A stretch of DNA of 64,000 nucleotides from Halomonas zincidurans B6 (lineage in GTDB: Bacteria > Pseudomonadota > Gammaproteobacteria > Pseudomonadales > Halomonadaceae). Below are positions 1 to 7,299 of the stretch, in pieces (position 1 is the first letter of the stretch; every line of letters begins with the position of its first letter). The notes under the pieces were generated by a model, which worked only from the letters and a program-made list of their open reading frames with translations, was not told the DNA's origin and did not search any database. The DNA is taken from assembly GCF_000731955.1 (NCBI RefSeq), contig NZ_JNCK01000001.1:3286001-3350000 (forward strand). The letters are read 5' to 3'. A program made the translations under genes and the position numbers.

Positions 1-462
1 GAAGGCTTCGAGCGCGCCAACCCGCTGCTCGAACTCATGGGCAAGACCATCACCCACATCGGCGGCCACGGCGCCGGCCAGACCTGCAAGGTGGCCAACC
101 AGATCGTCGTCGCGCTGACCATCGAGGCAGTGGCCGAAGGCCTGCTGTTCGCCTCGAAGGCCGGTGCCGACGTCGCCAAGGTGCGCGAGTCGCTGCTCGG
201 CGGCCTGGCCCAGTCGAAGATCCTCGACGTCCATGGCCAGCGCATGATCGATCGCACCTTCGACCCGGGCTTCAAGATCAAGCTGCACCAGAAGGACCTC
301 AACCTGGCGCTGGAGGGTGCGCGCAGCCTCGATCTGGCGCTGCCCGGCACCGCCAATGCCCAGCAACTGTTTCAGGCCTGTGCCGCCCACGACGGCGCCG
401 ACTGGGACCACGCCGGCATGGTGCGGGCCCTCGAGGCACTGGCCAACCACGAAATCGAGTGA
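1..462 (+). CDS. 2-hydroxy-3-oxopropionate (tartronate semialdehyde) reductase-like, C-terminal part
   Basis: The first 153 codons of the window are open and end at TGA 460-462, so the gene begins upstream. The sequence matches the C-terminal all-helical domain of the beta-hydroxyacid dehydrogenase family: the segment GHGAGQTCKVANQ carries the conserved catalytic Lys/Asn of this family, and the later FKIKLHQKDLNLAL segment is typical of GarR/GlxR. These NAD(P)H enzymes reduce tartronate semialdehyde to D-glycerate, a step in glyoxylate and allantoin breakdown. 3-hydroxyisobutyrate dehydrogenase is the main alternative because the Rossmann half is missing here. The gene converges on the GntR gene at 827-1534. 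A racemase of the hydantoin/allantoin type nearby makes a ureide or glyoxylate link plausible, but that is inference. Confidence 0.8.
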   Translation, partial: EGFERANPLLELMGKTITHIGGHGAGQTCKVANQIVVALTIEAVAEGLLFASKAGADVAKVRESLLGGLAQSKILDVHGQRMIDRTFDPGFKIKLHQKDLNLALEGARSLDLALPGTANAQQLFQACAAHDGADWDHAGMVRALEALANHEIE

Positions 463-826
463 CCCTCGCGCGGGCCGCCCGGCCCGCATCCCTTCCCCGT
501 GGTTTACGGCCCGCCGCCCTTGTGTTCCACCGCGGACGCACCGTGGTGTTCGCCGTTGCCAACCAACGGGTCGGTGCGATAGCTATCGCCTGCATGATCG
601 CCACGGGGCTACACGCCGCTGATCGGCTCGCGCATTCGCTCGGGGTTGCCGATCGTCGGACTGGCTCACAGCCCATCGTCAAGCCTGGCGGATCATGTAA
701 TCCTGACCCGCGGCGATGCCATAAGCGCGCATGGTGGTACCAGCACGCTGAAGATTCTGATGTGAGTCGGACGAGTGAGGGGCTTGGTAACAGCTTGCTG
801 GATAATCATCGGAAAATCGATTGGTA
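463..826. other. Convergent intergenic region with GC-rich hairpin
   Basis: No credible gene is seen in this 364-bp gap between two converging genes. Eight bases after the reductase stop lies a perfect 7-bp hairpin, GCGGGCC (470-476), loop GCCC, GGCCCGC (481-487). It has no T-tract, so intrinsic termination is uncertain. Short open frames here look like high-GC shadows. Confidence 0.5.
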
Positions 827-1534
827 TCAACGCGTATTAATGGCGGCAATGACATCGCCGGTATGCTGGACATGCTCCCCCAGTAGCCGCCTGGCGCGCT
901 CGCCGTCGCGTGCCTTGAGTGCCTCGAGGATGGCGCGGTGCTCGTCGGTGGATTCCTGCCAGCGGCCGAGGCGGTCCAGCGCCAGATACCGGGCACGCTC
1001 CAGGCGGCCGAGCAGCCGGCGGTGGGTCTCCTCGAGGATAGGGTTCTTGGCGCCGGCCACCAGCAGGGCGTGGATGCGCTGGTTGAGCGCGAAGTAGCCG
1101 TTCCGGTCGCCCTTCGCATGGAGTCTCTCGAGCCGCTCCTGAAGGGCCTCCAGCTGCTTGAGCTCGGTGTTGGTCATGCGCTCGGCGGCCAGGCCCACGG
1201 CCAGGCTCTCGATGCCGGCCTCGACCTCGAAGAGGTGCTCCAGCTCGGTCGGGTCGATGCGGGTCACCACGGCGTTGCGGTTGCGCCGCAGGATGATGAG
1301 ACCCTCGTTAGCCAGTCGCTTGATGGCCTCACGCAGCGGCGTGCGCGAGATGCCCAACTGCTCGCACAGCGTCGGCTCGATGATCCGCTCGCCCGGGGCC
1401 AACTCGCCGTGCACGATCATCCGTTGCAGGATGGGATAGGCTTCCTGGGCCAGCGAGGTGGTCTGGATGCGCCGCCGGCCGGCGGTCGCACTGCCGCCGT
1501 CGTCGACGACGGACGCCTCGGTGTCCGTGGTCAT
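827..1534 (-). CDS. GntR-family transcriptional regulator, FCD subfamily
   Basis: 235 aa. Residues about 25-95 form the GntR winged helix-turn-helix: a P(I)LQRMIVHGELAPGERI segment, then LCEQLGISRTPLREAIKRLANEGLI. The remainder is the helical FCD ligand domain; the FxVEAGIESLA segment and later histidines (ALNQRIH, DEHRAI, LLGEHV) fit its metal-binding His pattern. Members usually repress carboxylate or sugar-acid catabolic genes. It is the last gene of a minus-strand operon dctP-dctQ-dctM-racemase-gntR, 52 bp after the racemase stop, so it probably controls its own operon. The start ATG at 1532-1534 sits behind a purine-rich stretch read from 1535-1550. Confidence 0.92.
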   Translation of the reverse strand: MTTDTEASVVDDGGSATAGRRRIQTTSLAQEAYPILQRMIVHGELAPGERIIEPTLCEQLGISRTPLREAIKRLANEGLIILRRNRNAVVTRIDPTELEHLFEVEAGIESLAVGLAAERMTNTELKQLEALQERLERLHAKGDRNGYFALNQRIHALLVAGAKNPILEETHRRLLGRLERARYLALDRLGRWQESTDEHRAILEALKARDGERARRLLGEHVQHTGDVIAAINTR

Positions 1535-1586
1535 GGCATGGCCTCCTTGGGTCGAGGGGTCGCGAGGCGCGAGGGCCGGGATGCGT

Positions 1587-2408
1587 TCAGTATACGGTGC
1601 ACGGCCGGGAACGGAGAAGCCGCCGGGGCGGCCTCCGCGCCCGTGGCGGGGCCTGGGTGGCGAGCGGCTGGCGACCGACCAGCCGCGACAGGGCCTCGGG
1701 CAGGCCGCGGCAGTCCTTGGCGGGGGGCGCGGCGAAGCTGCCGCCCCGGGCGACGGCAGGGGCCAGGTCGACCATCGCCTGGGCCTGGTGGAGGGCGCAG
1801 GTCACGCCGTCCAGGGCCGCTACCGGCAGACGGTGGGCCACCGTACGGGCGAGCCCCGCCAGGGGCGCGCCGGCCAGGATCAGCACGTCGGCACCGTCCT
1901 CGGTCACGGCCCGCTCGGCCAGCGCCACCAGGCGCTCGCCCTGATCCTCCTGGACGCGGCCGATGTGGGCCAATGGCTCGTCCAGGGCGCGGATGCTGGC
2001 CAGCCGGTCGGTGAAGCCGTAGGCGGCGATGGTCTCCCGGTACCAGGCCTGGATGCGTTGGGAGATGGCGATCACCGAGAAGCGGCTGCCCTGCTGGCAG
2101 GCGCTGACCAGGGCGGATTCGGTCATGCCGACCACCGGTATCGGCAGGATTTCGCGTAGAGCGACCAGCCCGGGGTCGCCGAAGGCCGCGACCACTACCG
2201 CATCATGCGCGGCGTAACGTGCGGCGGCGATTTGCATGGCCGCATAGCCGCCGATCAGTGCTTCGGCTCTAGTTTCGATGTAGGCGACGCCGAAGGGGGC
2301 GGTGGCCAGGGTCAGTTCGGTGCCGGGGCGGATGCTGCGTCGCGCCTCGGCCTCGATCAGGCGAGTCACGTCCGTGGAGATGTTGGGGTTGATGACGAGG
2401 AGTTTCAT
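1587..2408 (-). CDS. Hydantoin/allantoin racemase-like protein (Asp/Glu racemase superfamily) lacking both catalytic Cys
   Basis: 273 aa from ATG 2408; the open frame runs upstream but family homology begins with MKLLVINPN, the classic start of HyuE/HpxA. The fold signature FGDPGL (76-81) is present. In family members as I recall them the residue just before it is the first catalytic Cys (ACFGDPG), but here it is Ala75. The second catalytic Cys, normally in a GCAGxAGL motif, is replaced around Gly180 (LAGAPLAGL). A two-cysteine racemase mechanism is therefore unlikely. The Arg/Pro-rich C-terminal tail after about residue 245 is unusual. It lies between a TRAP transporter and its GntR regulator, in the same operon. 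Function is unknown; decarboxylase, isomerase or binding protein are possible. Confidence 0.85.
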   Translation of the reverse strand: MKLLVINPNISTDVTRLIEAEARRSIRPGTELTLATAPFGVAYIETRAEALIGGYAAMQIAAARYAAHDAVVVAAFGDPGLVALREILPIPVVGMTESALVSACQQGSRFSVIAISQRIQAWYRETIAAYGFTDRLASIRALDEPLAHIGRVQEDQGERLVALAERAVTEDGADVLILAGAPLAGLARTVAHRLPVAALDGVTCALHQAQAMVDLAPAVARGGSFAAPPAKDCRGLPEALSRLVGRQPLATQAPPRARRPPRRLLRSRPCTVY

Positions 2409-2511
2409 GGCGTGTTCTCTTGTCGTTCCTTGTAATCGTCGGTGCGGCGGGCAAGGGGCCCTGGCCCCGCCCGCGAGGGGCGGGGACGCATGACGCTTGA
2501 TGGGGAATGGA

Positions 2512-3792
2512 TCAGTAGCCCAGGGCGCGGGGCAGCCAGGTGACGAGGCCGGGGAAGGCAATGCAGGCAATCAGCACCACGTACTGGAAGGCGATGAACG
2601 GCCAGACGCTCTTCATCAGCTCGTTGAGGCTGATCTTGGAGATGCCGCACATCACGAACAGCAGCACCCCCACCGGTGGCGTCATCATGCCCACCACCAG
2701 GTTCATCACGAACAGGAAGCCGAACAGCAGCGGGTCGATGCCGTAGGCCAGGGCGATCGGGGCCAGCAGTGGCACCAGCATGATGTAGGCGGCATTCGAC
2801 TCGATGAACATGCCCACCCCGATCAGCAGCGCCATCACCAGCAGCAGGAACATCAGCGGATCGGCGGTGACCCCCTGGATCCAGTTGGTGAGCTGCATCG
2901 GGATCAGGTCGATGGTGAAGGCGAAGGTCATGGTGGAGGCGAAGGCGATCAGCGCGCCGACCATGGCGGCGGTCACCGCGGCATTGAACATCGCCCTGGG
3001 CAGGTCGGCCAGGTGCAGCTGGCGGGTCACGAAGAAACCGATCAGCAGCGCGTAGACCACGGCGATGGCGGCCCCCTCGGTAGGGGTGAAGGCCCCGACG
3101 ACGATGCCGCCGACCACCACGATGGGCATCAACAGGATCGGCAGGGCGCGCCAGGTCTGCACCAGCACGTGCCTGAGGCCGATCTCGCCGCCGGCCAGCG
3201 GGTAGCGACGGCGCATGGCGATGAAGCTGGCCAGCCCCATGAAGCCCACGGCCAGGATGATGCCGGGCACCACGCCGGCCATGAACAGCCCGCCCACCGA
3301 GACCGAGGAGCCGGCCATCAGCGCATAGACGATCATGGCATTGCTGGGCGGGATGATGGCGCCCAGGTTGGCGGCCGAGGCGACCACGGCGCTGCTGTAG
3401 CCGGTGTCGTACTGCTGGCGCATGGACGGCACCAGCGAGCTGCCCAGGGCGCTGGCGCTGGCCACGGCGGCACCGCTGACCGCGGCCAGCACCATGCCGG
3501 CGACGATGGCGACGTGGGCGAGGCCGCCATGGACGCGGCCGATCAGCGAGTTGGCGAAATCCACCAGGCGCTGGAGAATGCCGGCAGCGACCATCAGCTC
3601 GCCGGCCAGCATGAACAGCGGGATGGCCATCAGCGGGAAGCTGTTGACCGAGTACATCATGCGCTGGGGCAGCACCGCGAAGTCCATGCCGCCGACGTAG
3701 AGACCGACCAGCGAGGCCAGCCCCAGGGCGAAGGCCAGCGGCATGCGCAGCAGGGCGAAGCCCAGGAAGGTGAAGATGATGGCCGGGGTCAT
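2512..3792 (-). CDS. dctM: TRAP transporter large permease, DctM type
   Basis: 426 aa, the normal DctM length, with about 12-13 hydrophobic segments. Characteristic motifs include IPLFMLAGELM, the SGAAVASASALGSSLVPSM segment and LGAIIPPSNAMIVYA (IPPS/N motif). This is the sodium-coupled channel subunit of a tripartite ATP-independent periplasmic transporter. The start ATG at 3790-3792 overlaps the upstream dctQ stop (ATGA), which argues for translational coupling. The next gene, the racemase-like protein, starts 103 bp downstream. The substrate is not deducible from this subunit. Confidence 0.95.
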   Translation of the reverse strand: MTPAIIFTFLGFALLRMPLAFALGLASLVGLYVGGMDFAVLPQRMMYSVNSFPLMAIPLFMLAGELMVAAGILQRLVDFANSLIGRVHGGLAHVAIVAGMVLAAVSGAAVASASALGSSLVPSMRQQYDTGYSSAVVASAANLGAIIPPSNAMIVYALMAGSSVSVGGLFMAGVVPGIILAVGFMGLASFIAMRRRYPLAGGEIGLRHVLVQTWRALPILLMPIVVVGGIVVGAFTPTEGAAIAVVYALLIGFFVTRQLHLADLPRAMFNAAVTAAMVGALIAFASTMTFAFTIDLIPMQLTNWIQGVTADPLMFLLLVMALLIGVGMFIESNAAYIMLVPLLAPIALAYGIDPLLFGFLFVMNLVVGMMTPPVGVLLFVMCGISKISLNELMKSVWPFIAFQYVVLIACIAFPGLVTWLPRALGY

Positions 3793-4343
3793 GATGTGGC
3801 TCCTCCACGGCTTTCGGGGGCGCTGGGCAGCGGTTCCAGTCGACAGGCCTGGGCGATCAGGTGCAGGCAGCCATGCCCGGCACAGATCAGCACGGCGATG
3901 TAGAAGACGGCGGCGGTGACCGGCAGGGTCGGCATCAGTTGTTGCCACTTGTCGACCACGGCGCCGAGGCTGATCCAGCACAGCGCGGCCATTAACACCG
4001 CGGCGACCAGCGCCATCAGTCGGGCCAGCCGTTCCTGGAGGGCCTGCGGCAGCAGGCCGACCAAGGCGTCGATGCCGACGTGGATGCCCACCTTGATGCC
4101 GTGGGGGATGGCCAGGAAGATCGCCCAGACGAAGAACAGGCGCGACAGCTCGTCAGCGGAGTCGATGGAGGTGCCAAGCACGTAGCGGGCGAACACCTGG
4201 GCCGAGACCAGCAGGGTCATCAGGGCCATGGCAATAAGGATGGTGTAATAGGAGGCGCGATCGAGCAGCGCCAGGCCATGCAGGAAGTGCCGCTTGAAGG
4301 GGCTGGAGGCGTACGCCTCCAGCCGATGCCAGGCGGGTGTCAT
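3789..4343 (-). CDS. dctQ: TRAP transporter small permease, DctQ type
   Basis: 184 aa with four predicted membrane helices (about 30-50, 68-86, 107-127, 143-163). The central FARYVLGTSIDSADELSRLFFVWAIFLAIPHGIKVGIHV block is the usual DctQ signature. It pairs with DctM to form the membrane part of the TRAP system. Both ends overlap neighbours by 4 bp: the start ATG overlaps the dctP stop at 4340-4343, and its stop overlaps dctM. This is a tight operon typical of TRAP loci. Confidence 0.94.
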   Translation of the reverse strand: MTPAWHRLEAYASSPFKRHFLHGLALLDRASYYTILIAMALMTLLVSAQVFARYVLGTSIDSADELSRLFFVWAIFLAIPHGIKVGIHVGIDALVGLLPQALQERLARLMALVAAVLMAALCWISLGAVVDKWQQLMPTLPVTAAVFYIAVLICAGHGCLHLIAQACRLEPLPSAPESRGGATS

Positions 4344-5341
4344 GACGCGAGCTCCTCGAGCACCCGGTCGACGATGTCCGCGCCGATCTTGTCGCGCAGG
4401 TCATCGACCACGCCCTGGCTGGCCTCGCGCAGCGCGCTGCGGGTCTCGTCGTTGATCGGAGTGAACTGCATGCCGCGCTCGATCAGGGTCTCGCGGGCGG
4501 CCGCGTCTTCCTCGGCGGCGGTCTGGCGCTGCCAGGCCACGGCCTCGTCCATGGCGGCCTGAACGGCCTGCTGCTGTGACTCGCTCAGCGCCTCGAACTT
4601 GTCGCGGTTGGCGACCACCACGATGTAGTCATAGAAGTGCCGGGTGTCCGAGAGGTACTGCTGCACTTCGTCGAAGCGCTTGGTGCTGATGATGCTGTAG
4701 GGGTTCTCCTGCCCATCCAGCACGCCCTGCTGCAGGGCGCCGTAGACTTCCTTGATGTCCATCGACACCGGGTTGGCACCCAGCGCGCGGAAGGTGTCGA
4801 TATGGGTCTGGTTGGGCTGCAGGCGGATCTTGAGGTTCTGGAAGTCTTCGATGGTTTCGAGCGGCCGCACGTCGTTGGTGACGTTGCGAAAGCCCAGTTC
4901 CATGTAACCCAGTGCAGTGAAGCCGGCCGCGGCGAGCTTCTCGTCGAGCAGGTCGCCGATTTCGCCATCGATCAGCGCGAAGGCCTCCTCGCGATTATCG
5001 AAGACGAAGGGCAGGCTCAGGGCCTCGAGTTCCGGCACGATGCGCGACAGGTAGGAGACGCCGATCCAAGTGCCCATGATGGCTCCGGAGCTGACCTGGT
5101 CGACATTCTCGCTGGCCCCGCCGAGCTGCATGTTGGGGAACAGCTGGGCGGTCAGCTCGCCGTCGGTGCGCTCGGCCAGCTGCTCCTGGAAGATTTCCAT
5201 GGCCCGGCTGCTGGAGTGATCGCCGGTGAAGTTGCCACCGAAGCGCAGCGTCTCGGCGCTGGCCAGCAGGGGCGTGGACAAGCCCATGGCCATCAACAGG
5301 GCGGAACAGTAGCGGGTGAAGCGCGTTGTTGTTGTCGTCAT
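4340..5341 (-). CDS. dctP: TRAP transporter periplasmic substrate-binding protein, DctP type
   Basis: 333 aa from ATG 5341 with a signal peptide of about 28 residues ending ...LLASA-ETLRFGG. The C4-dicarboxylate-type fold is shown by FPNMQLGG, the binding-site Arg region LKIRLQPNQTH and the VYGALQQGVLDGQENPYS segment. It captures the ligand in the periplasm and delivers it to DctQM. It is the first gene of the dctPQM-racemase-gntR operon. Its 5' region is an AT-rich promoter with an operator-like inverted repeat at 5413-5432 resembling the palindrome beside the next GntR gene. The ligand is probably an organic acid or ureide, by context only. Confidence 0.93.
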   Translation of the reverse strand: MTTTTTRFTRYCSALLMAMGLSTPLLASAETLRFGGNFTGDHSSSRAMEIFQEQLAERTDGELTAQLFPNMQLGGASENVDQVSSGAIMGTWIGVSYLSRIVPELEALSLPFVFDNREEAFALIDGEIGDLLDEKLAAAGFTALGYMELGFRNVTNDVRPLETIEDFQNLKIRLQPNQTHIDTFRALGANPVSMDIKEVYGALQQGVLDGQENPYSIISTKRFDEVQQYLSDTRHFYDYIVVVANRDKFEALSESQQQAVQAAMDEAVAWQRQTAAEEDAAARETLIERGMQFTPINDETRSALREASQGVVDDLRDKIGADIVDRVLEELAS

Positions 5342-5412
5342 GCGATTGTCCTCGGTTGGGATGCTTCGGTGGATGCGGTCGTGACCGCGATCCCTTTTGA
5401 CCATAGACCCGA

Positions 5413-5432
5413 GAAATTTGAAATTCAAAACT
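5413..5432. promoter_or_regulatory. Operator-like inverted repeat upstream of dctP
   Basis: The core TTTGAA-A-TTCAAA (5417-5429) is a perfect 6-1-6 inverted repeat. It is preceded by GAAA, so the left arm reads GAAATTTGAA, closely matching the half-site GAAATTTGGAA of the 22-bp palindrome at 6408-6429. It lies 72-91 bp upstream of the dctP start. It is inferred to be a site for the GntR regulator encoded at 5592-6299. Confidence 0.55.
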
Positions 5433-5491
5433 TTGGATACTATTTTTTTAAAAAATGATATATATCAATTTATTATGTTTTTTAAAATCTT

Positions 5492-5526
5492 GAATGAGGA
5501 ATGAAGAATGAGGAATGAGGAATGAG
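5492..5526. repeat. Heptanucleotide tandem repeat, five units
   Basis: Five head-to-tail copies of GAATGAG (second copy GAATGAA) occupy 5492-5526, 65 bp past the stop of the GntR gene at 5592 and inside the long leader of the dctP operon. Such short arrays can change length by slippage. Any effect on expression is speculative. Confidence 0.85.
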
Positions 5527-5591
5527 AGACGAGAAGGAGAGGTTCCGCGGCCGGCGAAAACGGTGACGGCCGGCGGAGCCAGGCAGGAGAG

Positions 5592-6299
5592 TCAGCCCTG
5601 ACGAAGGCCCTGGAGGACGGCGTTGCCGGTCTTGTGCATGTGCAGGCTCAGCGCATCGGAAAGCGCCTGAGCGTCGCGGCGTTCCAGCGCCTCGACGAAG
5701 TATTCGTGCTCTCGGGCGGATTCCTCCCAGCGTCCCAACTGCATATTGGCAGCATAGCGGGCACGGGTGATCTTCAGTGACAAAGACGTCTCCAGATCCA
5801 GAAGCACACGATTCCCGGCGATCTCGGTGAGTCGGCGATGAATGGCCTGATTGACCTGGAAGTATTCGTGACGTTGATTGGCGTGGAAGTGCTCCATCAT
5901 GCGCTCGTGCAGGGTGCGGATTTCAGTGATTTCGGCATCGCTGGCGCGCGTTGCCAGCAGTGAACCGGAAAGGCGTTCCAGTGACGCCATGACCTCGAAC
6001 AGATCGGCGACCTCGGCCGGATCCACCACGGTGACCTTGGCGCCGCGATTGGACAGCAGCTCCACCAGCCCCTCGTTGGCCAGTACCTTGAGTGCCTGGC
6101 GCAACGGGGTCGGCGATACCTCGAAGGCATCGCACAGTTGCCGCTCGGAGATGCGGCTGCCCGGGGGAAGTTCACCTTCCAGGACCATTTCCCGAAGGCG
6201 CTCGGTGACCGCCTCGTAGAGGGTGTGGCGGCGCAGCGGTGTCGCCCGCGATGAGGTGTCGGCTCGGTCTTCGAACTTGATGGATGGTGTCTCTGACAT
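5592..6299 (-). CDS. GntR-family regulator, FCD subfamily (second module)
   Basis: 235 aa from ATG 6299, chosen because AAGGAG lies 8 bp upstream and the frame above it has no homology. The N-terminal wHTH includes RLREMVLEGELPPGSRISERQLCDAFEVSPTPLRQALKVLANEGLV, and the FCD domain follows with His residues in QAIHRRL, REHEYF and LSLHMHK. It is divergent from the AMDase-like/TRAP/hydantoinase operon starting at 6494, and its 3' end faces the dctP promoter of the other module. Operator-like repeats lie in both intergenic regions, so it may control both operons in response to a carboxylate or ureide ligand. Confidence 0.92.
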   Translation of the reverse strand: MSETPSIKFEDRADTSSRATPLRRHTLYEAVTERLREMVLEGELPPGSRISERQLCDAFEVSPTPLRQALKVLANEGLVELLSNRGAKVTVVDPAEVADLFEVMASLERLSGSLLATRASDAEITEIRTLHERMMEHFHANQRHEYFQVNQAIHRRLTEIAGNRVLLDLETSLSLKITRARYAANMQLGRWEESAREHEYFVEALERRDAQALSDALSLHMHKTGNAVLQGLRQG

Positions 6300-6407
6300 T
6301 GGCGTGCTCCTTGTCTCGTGATTATCGGCGTCGGCGTGCGTCCTTCTGGCAGCGCGCAAAAAGCCGTTTGCAAAATTCTAGCGCTGTGCAATGCTGAAGT
6401 CAGGGAA

Positions 6408-6429
6408 GAAATTTGGAATTCCAAATTTC
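6408..6429. promoter_or_regulatory. 22-bp perfect palindrome, candidate GntR operator
   Basis: GAAATTTGGAA is followed immediately by its exact reverse complement, a perfect 11+11 palindrome in the 194-bp divergent region between gntR (start 6299) and the racemase-superfamily gene (start 6494). Further T/A-rich half-sites follow (TTTCAAAT to 6433). Long perfect palindromes between a regulator and its divergent operon are typical operators. Binding by the adjacent GntR protein is inferred. Confidence 0.75.
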
Positions 6430-6493
6430 AAATCCCGTTTGGCAATGCCGACAGGCCAACAACAAACACAATGATGACAAGGATCTCTTCCGT

Positions 6494-7231
6494 ATGGATC
6501 GCACGCTCATCGGTATGCTCACGCCCTCCTCCAATACCGTGCTGGAGCCCTACACCAGCGCGATGTTGCTGGAGCTGATGCCCGAAGTCACGGCGCACTT
6601 CCAACGCTTCACGGTCACGGAGATTTCCATGCGCGAGCAGGCGCTCGCTCAGTTCGATCCCGCCCCGCAACTCGCGGCGGCCCAGTTGCTCAACGACGCC
6701 CGCATGGATGTGATCGCCTGGAACGGCACGTCGTCCAGCTGGCTCGGCTTCGAGGCCGATCGTCGGCTGTGCGCGGCGATCACCGAGGCCACCGGTGTAC
6801 CGGCGACCTCCAGCGTACTGGCGCTCAACGAGGTGCTGGCTCGCACTGAGGTGACCCGGCTGGGCCTGGTGACGCCCTACCTGGATGACATCCAGGCGGC
6901 GATCATTGCCAACTATCGGGCCGCCGGGCATGAGGTGGTCGCCGAGCGCCATCTCGACGATCGTGGCAACTTCTCCTTTTCCGAGTACGACGAGGCCACC
7001 CTGGTCGGGTTGGTGCGCGAGGTCGCCGAGGCACGTCCACAGGCGATCACGATCCTCTGCACCAATCTGCGCGGGGCCGGGATCGTCGCCGAACTCGAGC
7101 GAGAACTCGGCATTCCCATCTACGACTCGGTCAGCGTGACGGTCTGGATGTGTCTGAAGCTGGCGGGTGTCGATCCGGCTCGTATCACCGGCTGGGGGAT
7201 GCTGTTCGCCGATCCCCGGTTACGGGACTGA
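6494..7231 (+). CDS. Maleate isomerase / arylmalonate decarboxylase-like enzyme (Asp/Glu racemase superfamily)
   Basis: 245 aa from ATG 6494, with AAGGAT upstream; an earlier in-frame ATG (6413) would start inside the palindrome and lacks homology. The N-terminal TPSSNTVLEP is typical of maleate cis-trans isomerases. The first catalytic position, Cys in maleate isomerase, is Gly78 in NGTSSSW. The second Cys is kept as Cys189 (ILCTNLRG). One Cys plus a GTS motif and a TPY motif (Tyr129) is the arrangement I recall for arylmalonate decarboxylase (Gly74/Thr75/Ser76, Tyr126, Cys188). A cofactor-free decarboxylase or single-Cys isomerase is therefore plausible. It heads an operon with TRAP genes and a hydantoinase. 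Confidence 0.85.
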   Translation: MDRTLIGMLTPSSNTVLEPYTSAMLLELMPEVTAHFQRFTVTEISMREQALAQFDPAPQLAAAQLLNDARMDVIAWNGTSSSWLGFEADRRLCAAITEATGVPATSSVLALNEVLARTEVTRLGLVTPYLDDIQAAIIANYRAAGHEVVAERHLDDRGNFSFSEYDEATLVGLVREVAEARPQAITILCTNLRGAGIVAELERELGIPIYDSVSVTVWMCLKLAGVDPARITGWGMLFADPRLRD

Positions 7232-7299
7232 TTCGACGACTGCTTCCCCGACGAAACGCTGACCGACAATAACAAACCAATCGGCAATGAGGGACAACA

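Larger units (their letters stand above)
5342..5591. promoter_or_regulatory. AT-rich promoter region of dctP operon
   Basis: This 250-bp stretch is far more AT-rich than its surroundings. It contains a run of T then A at 5443-5455, minus-strand promoter-like TTGATA and TATAAT-like words around 5460-5480, and the operator-like repeat described separately. It also carries five heptamer repeats next to the gntR stop. No gene is seen. Confidence 0.5.

Noticed and set aside
1581..1600. GTATAC-containing GntR operator near the racemase stop
   Set aside because: Only a 6-bp palindrome, inside the racemase coding end; too weak to call.
2497..3903. 468-codon plus-strand frame rich in His, Gln and Asp
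   Set aside because: It is antisense to dctM; the composition is the mirror of hydrophobic codons, not a His-rich metal protein.
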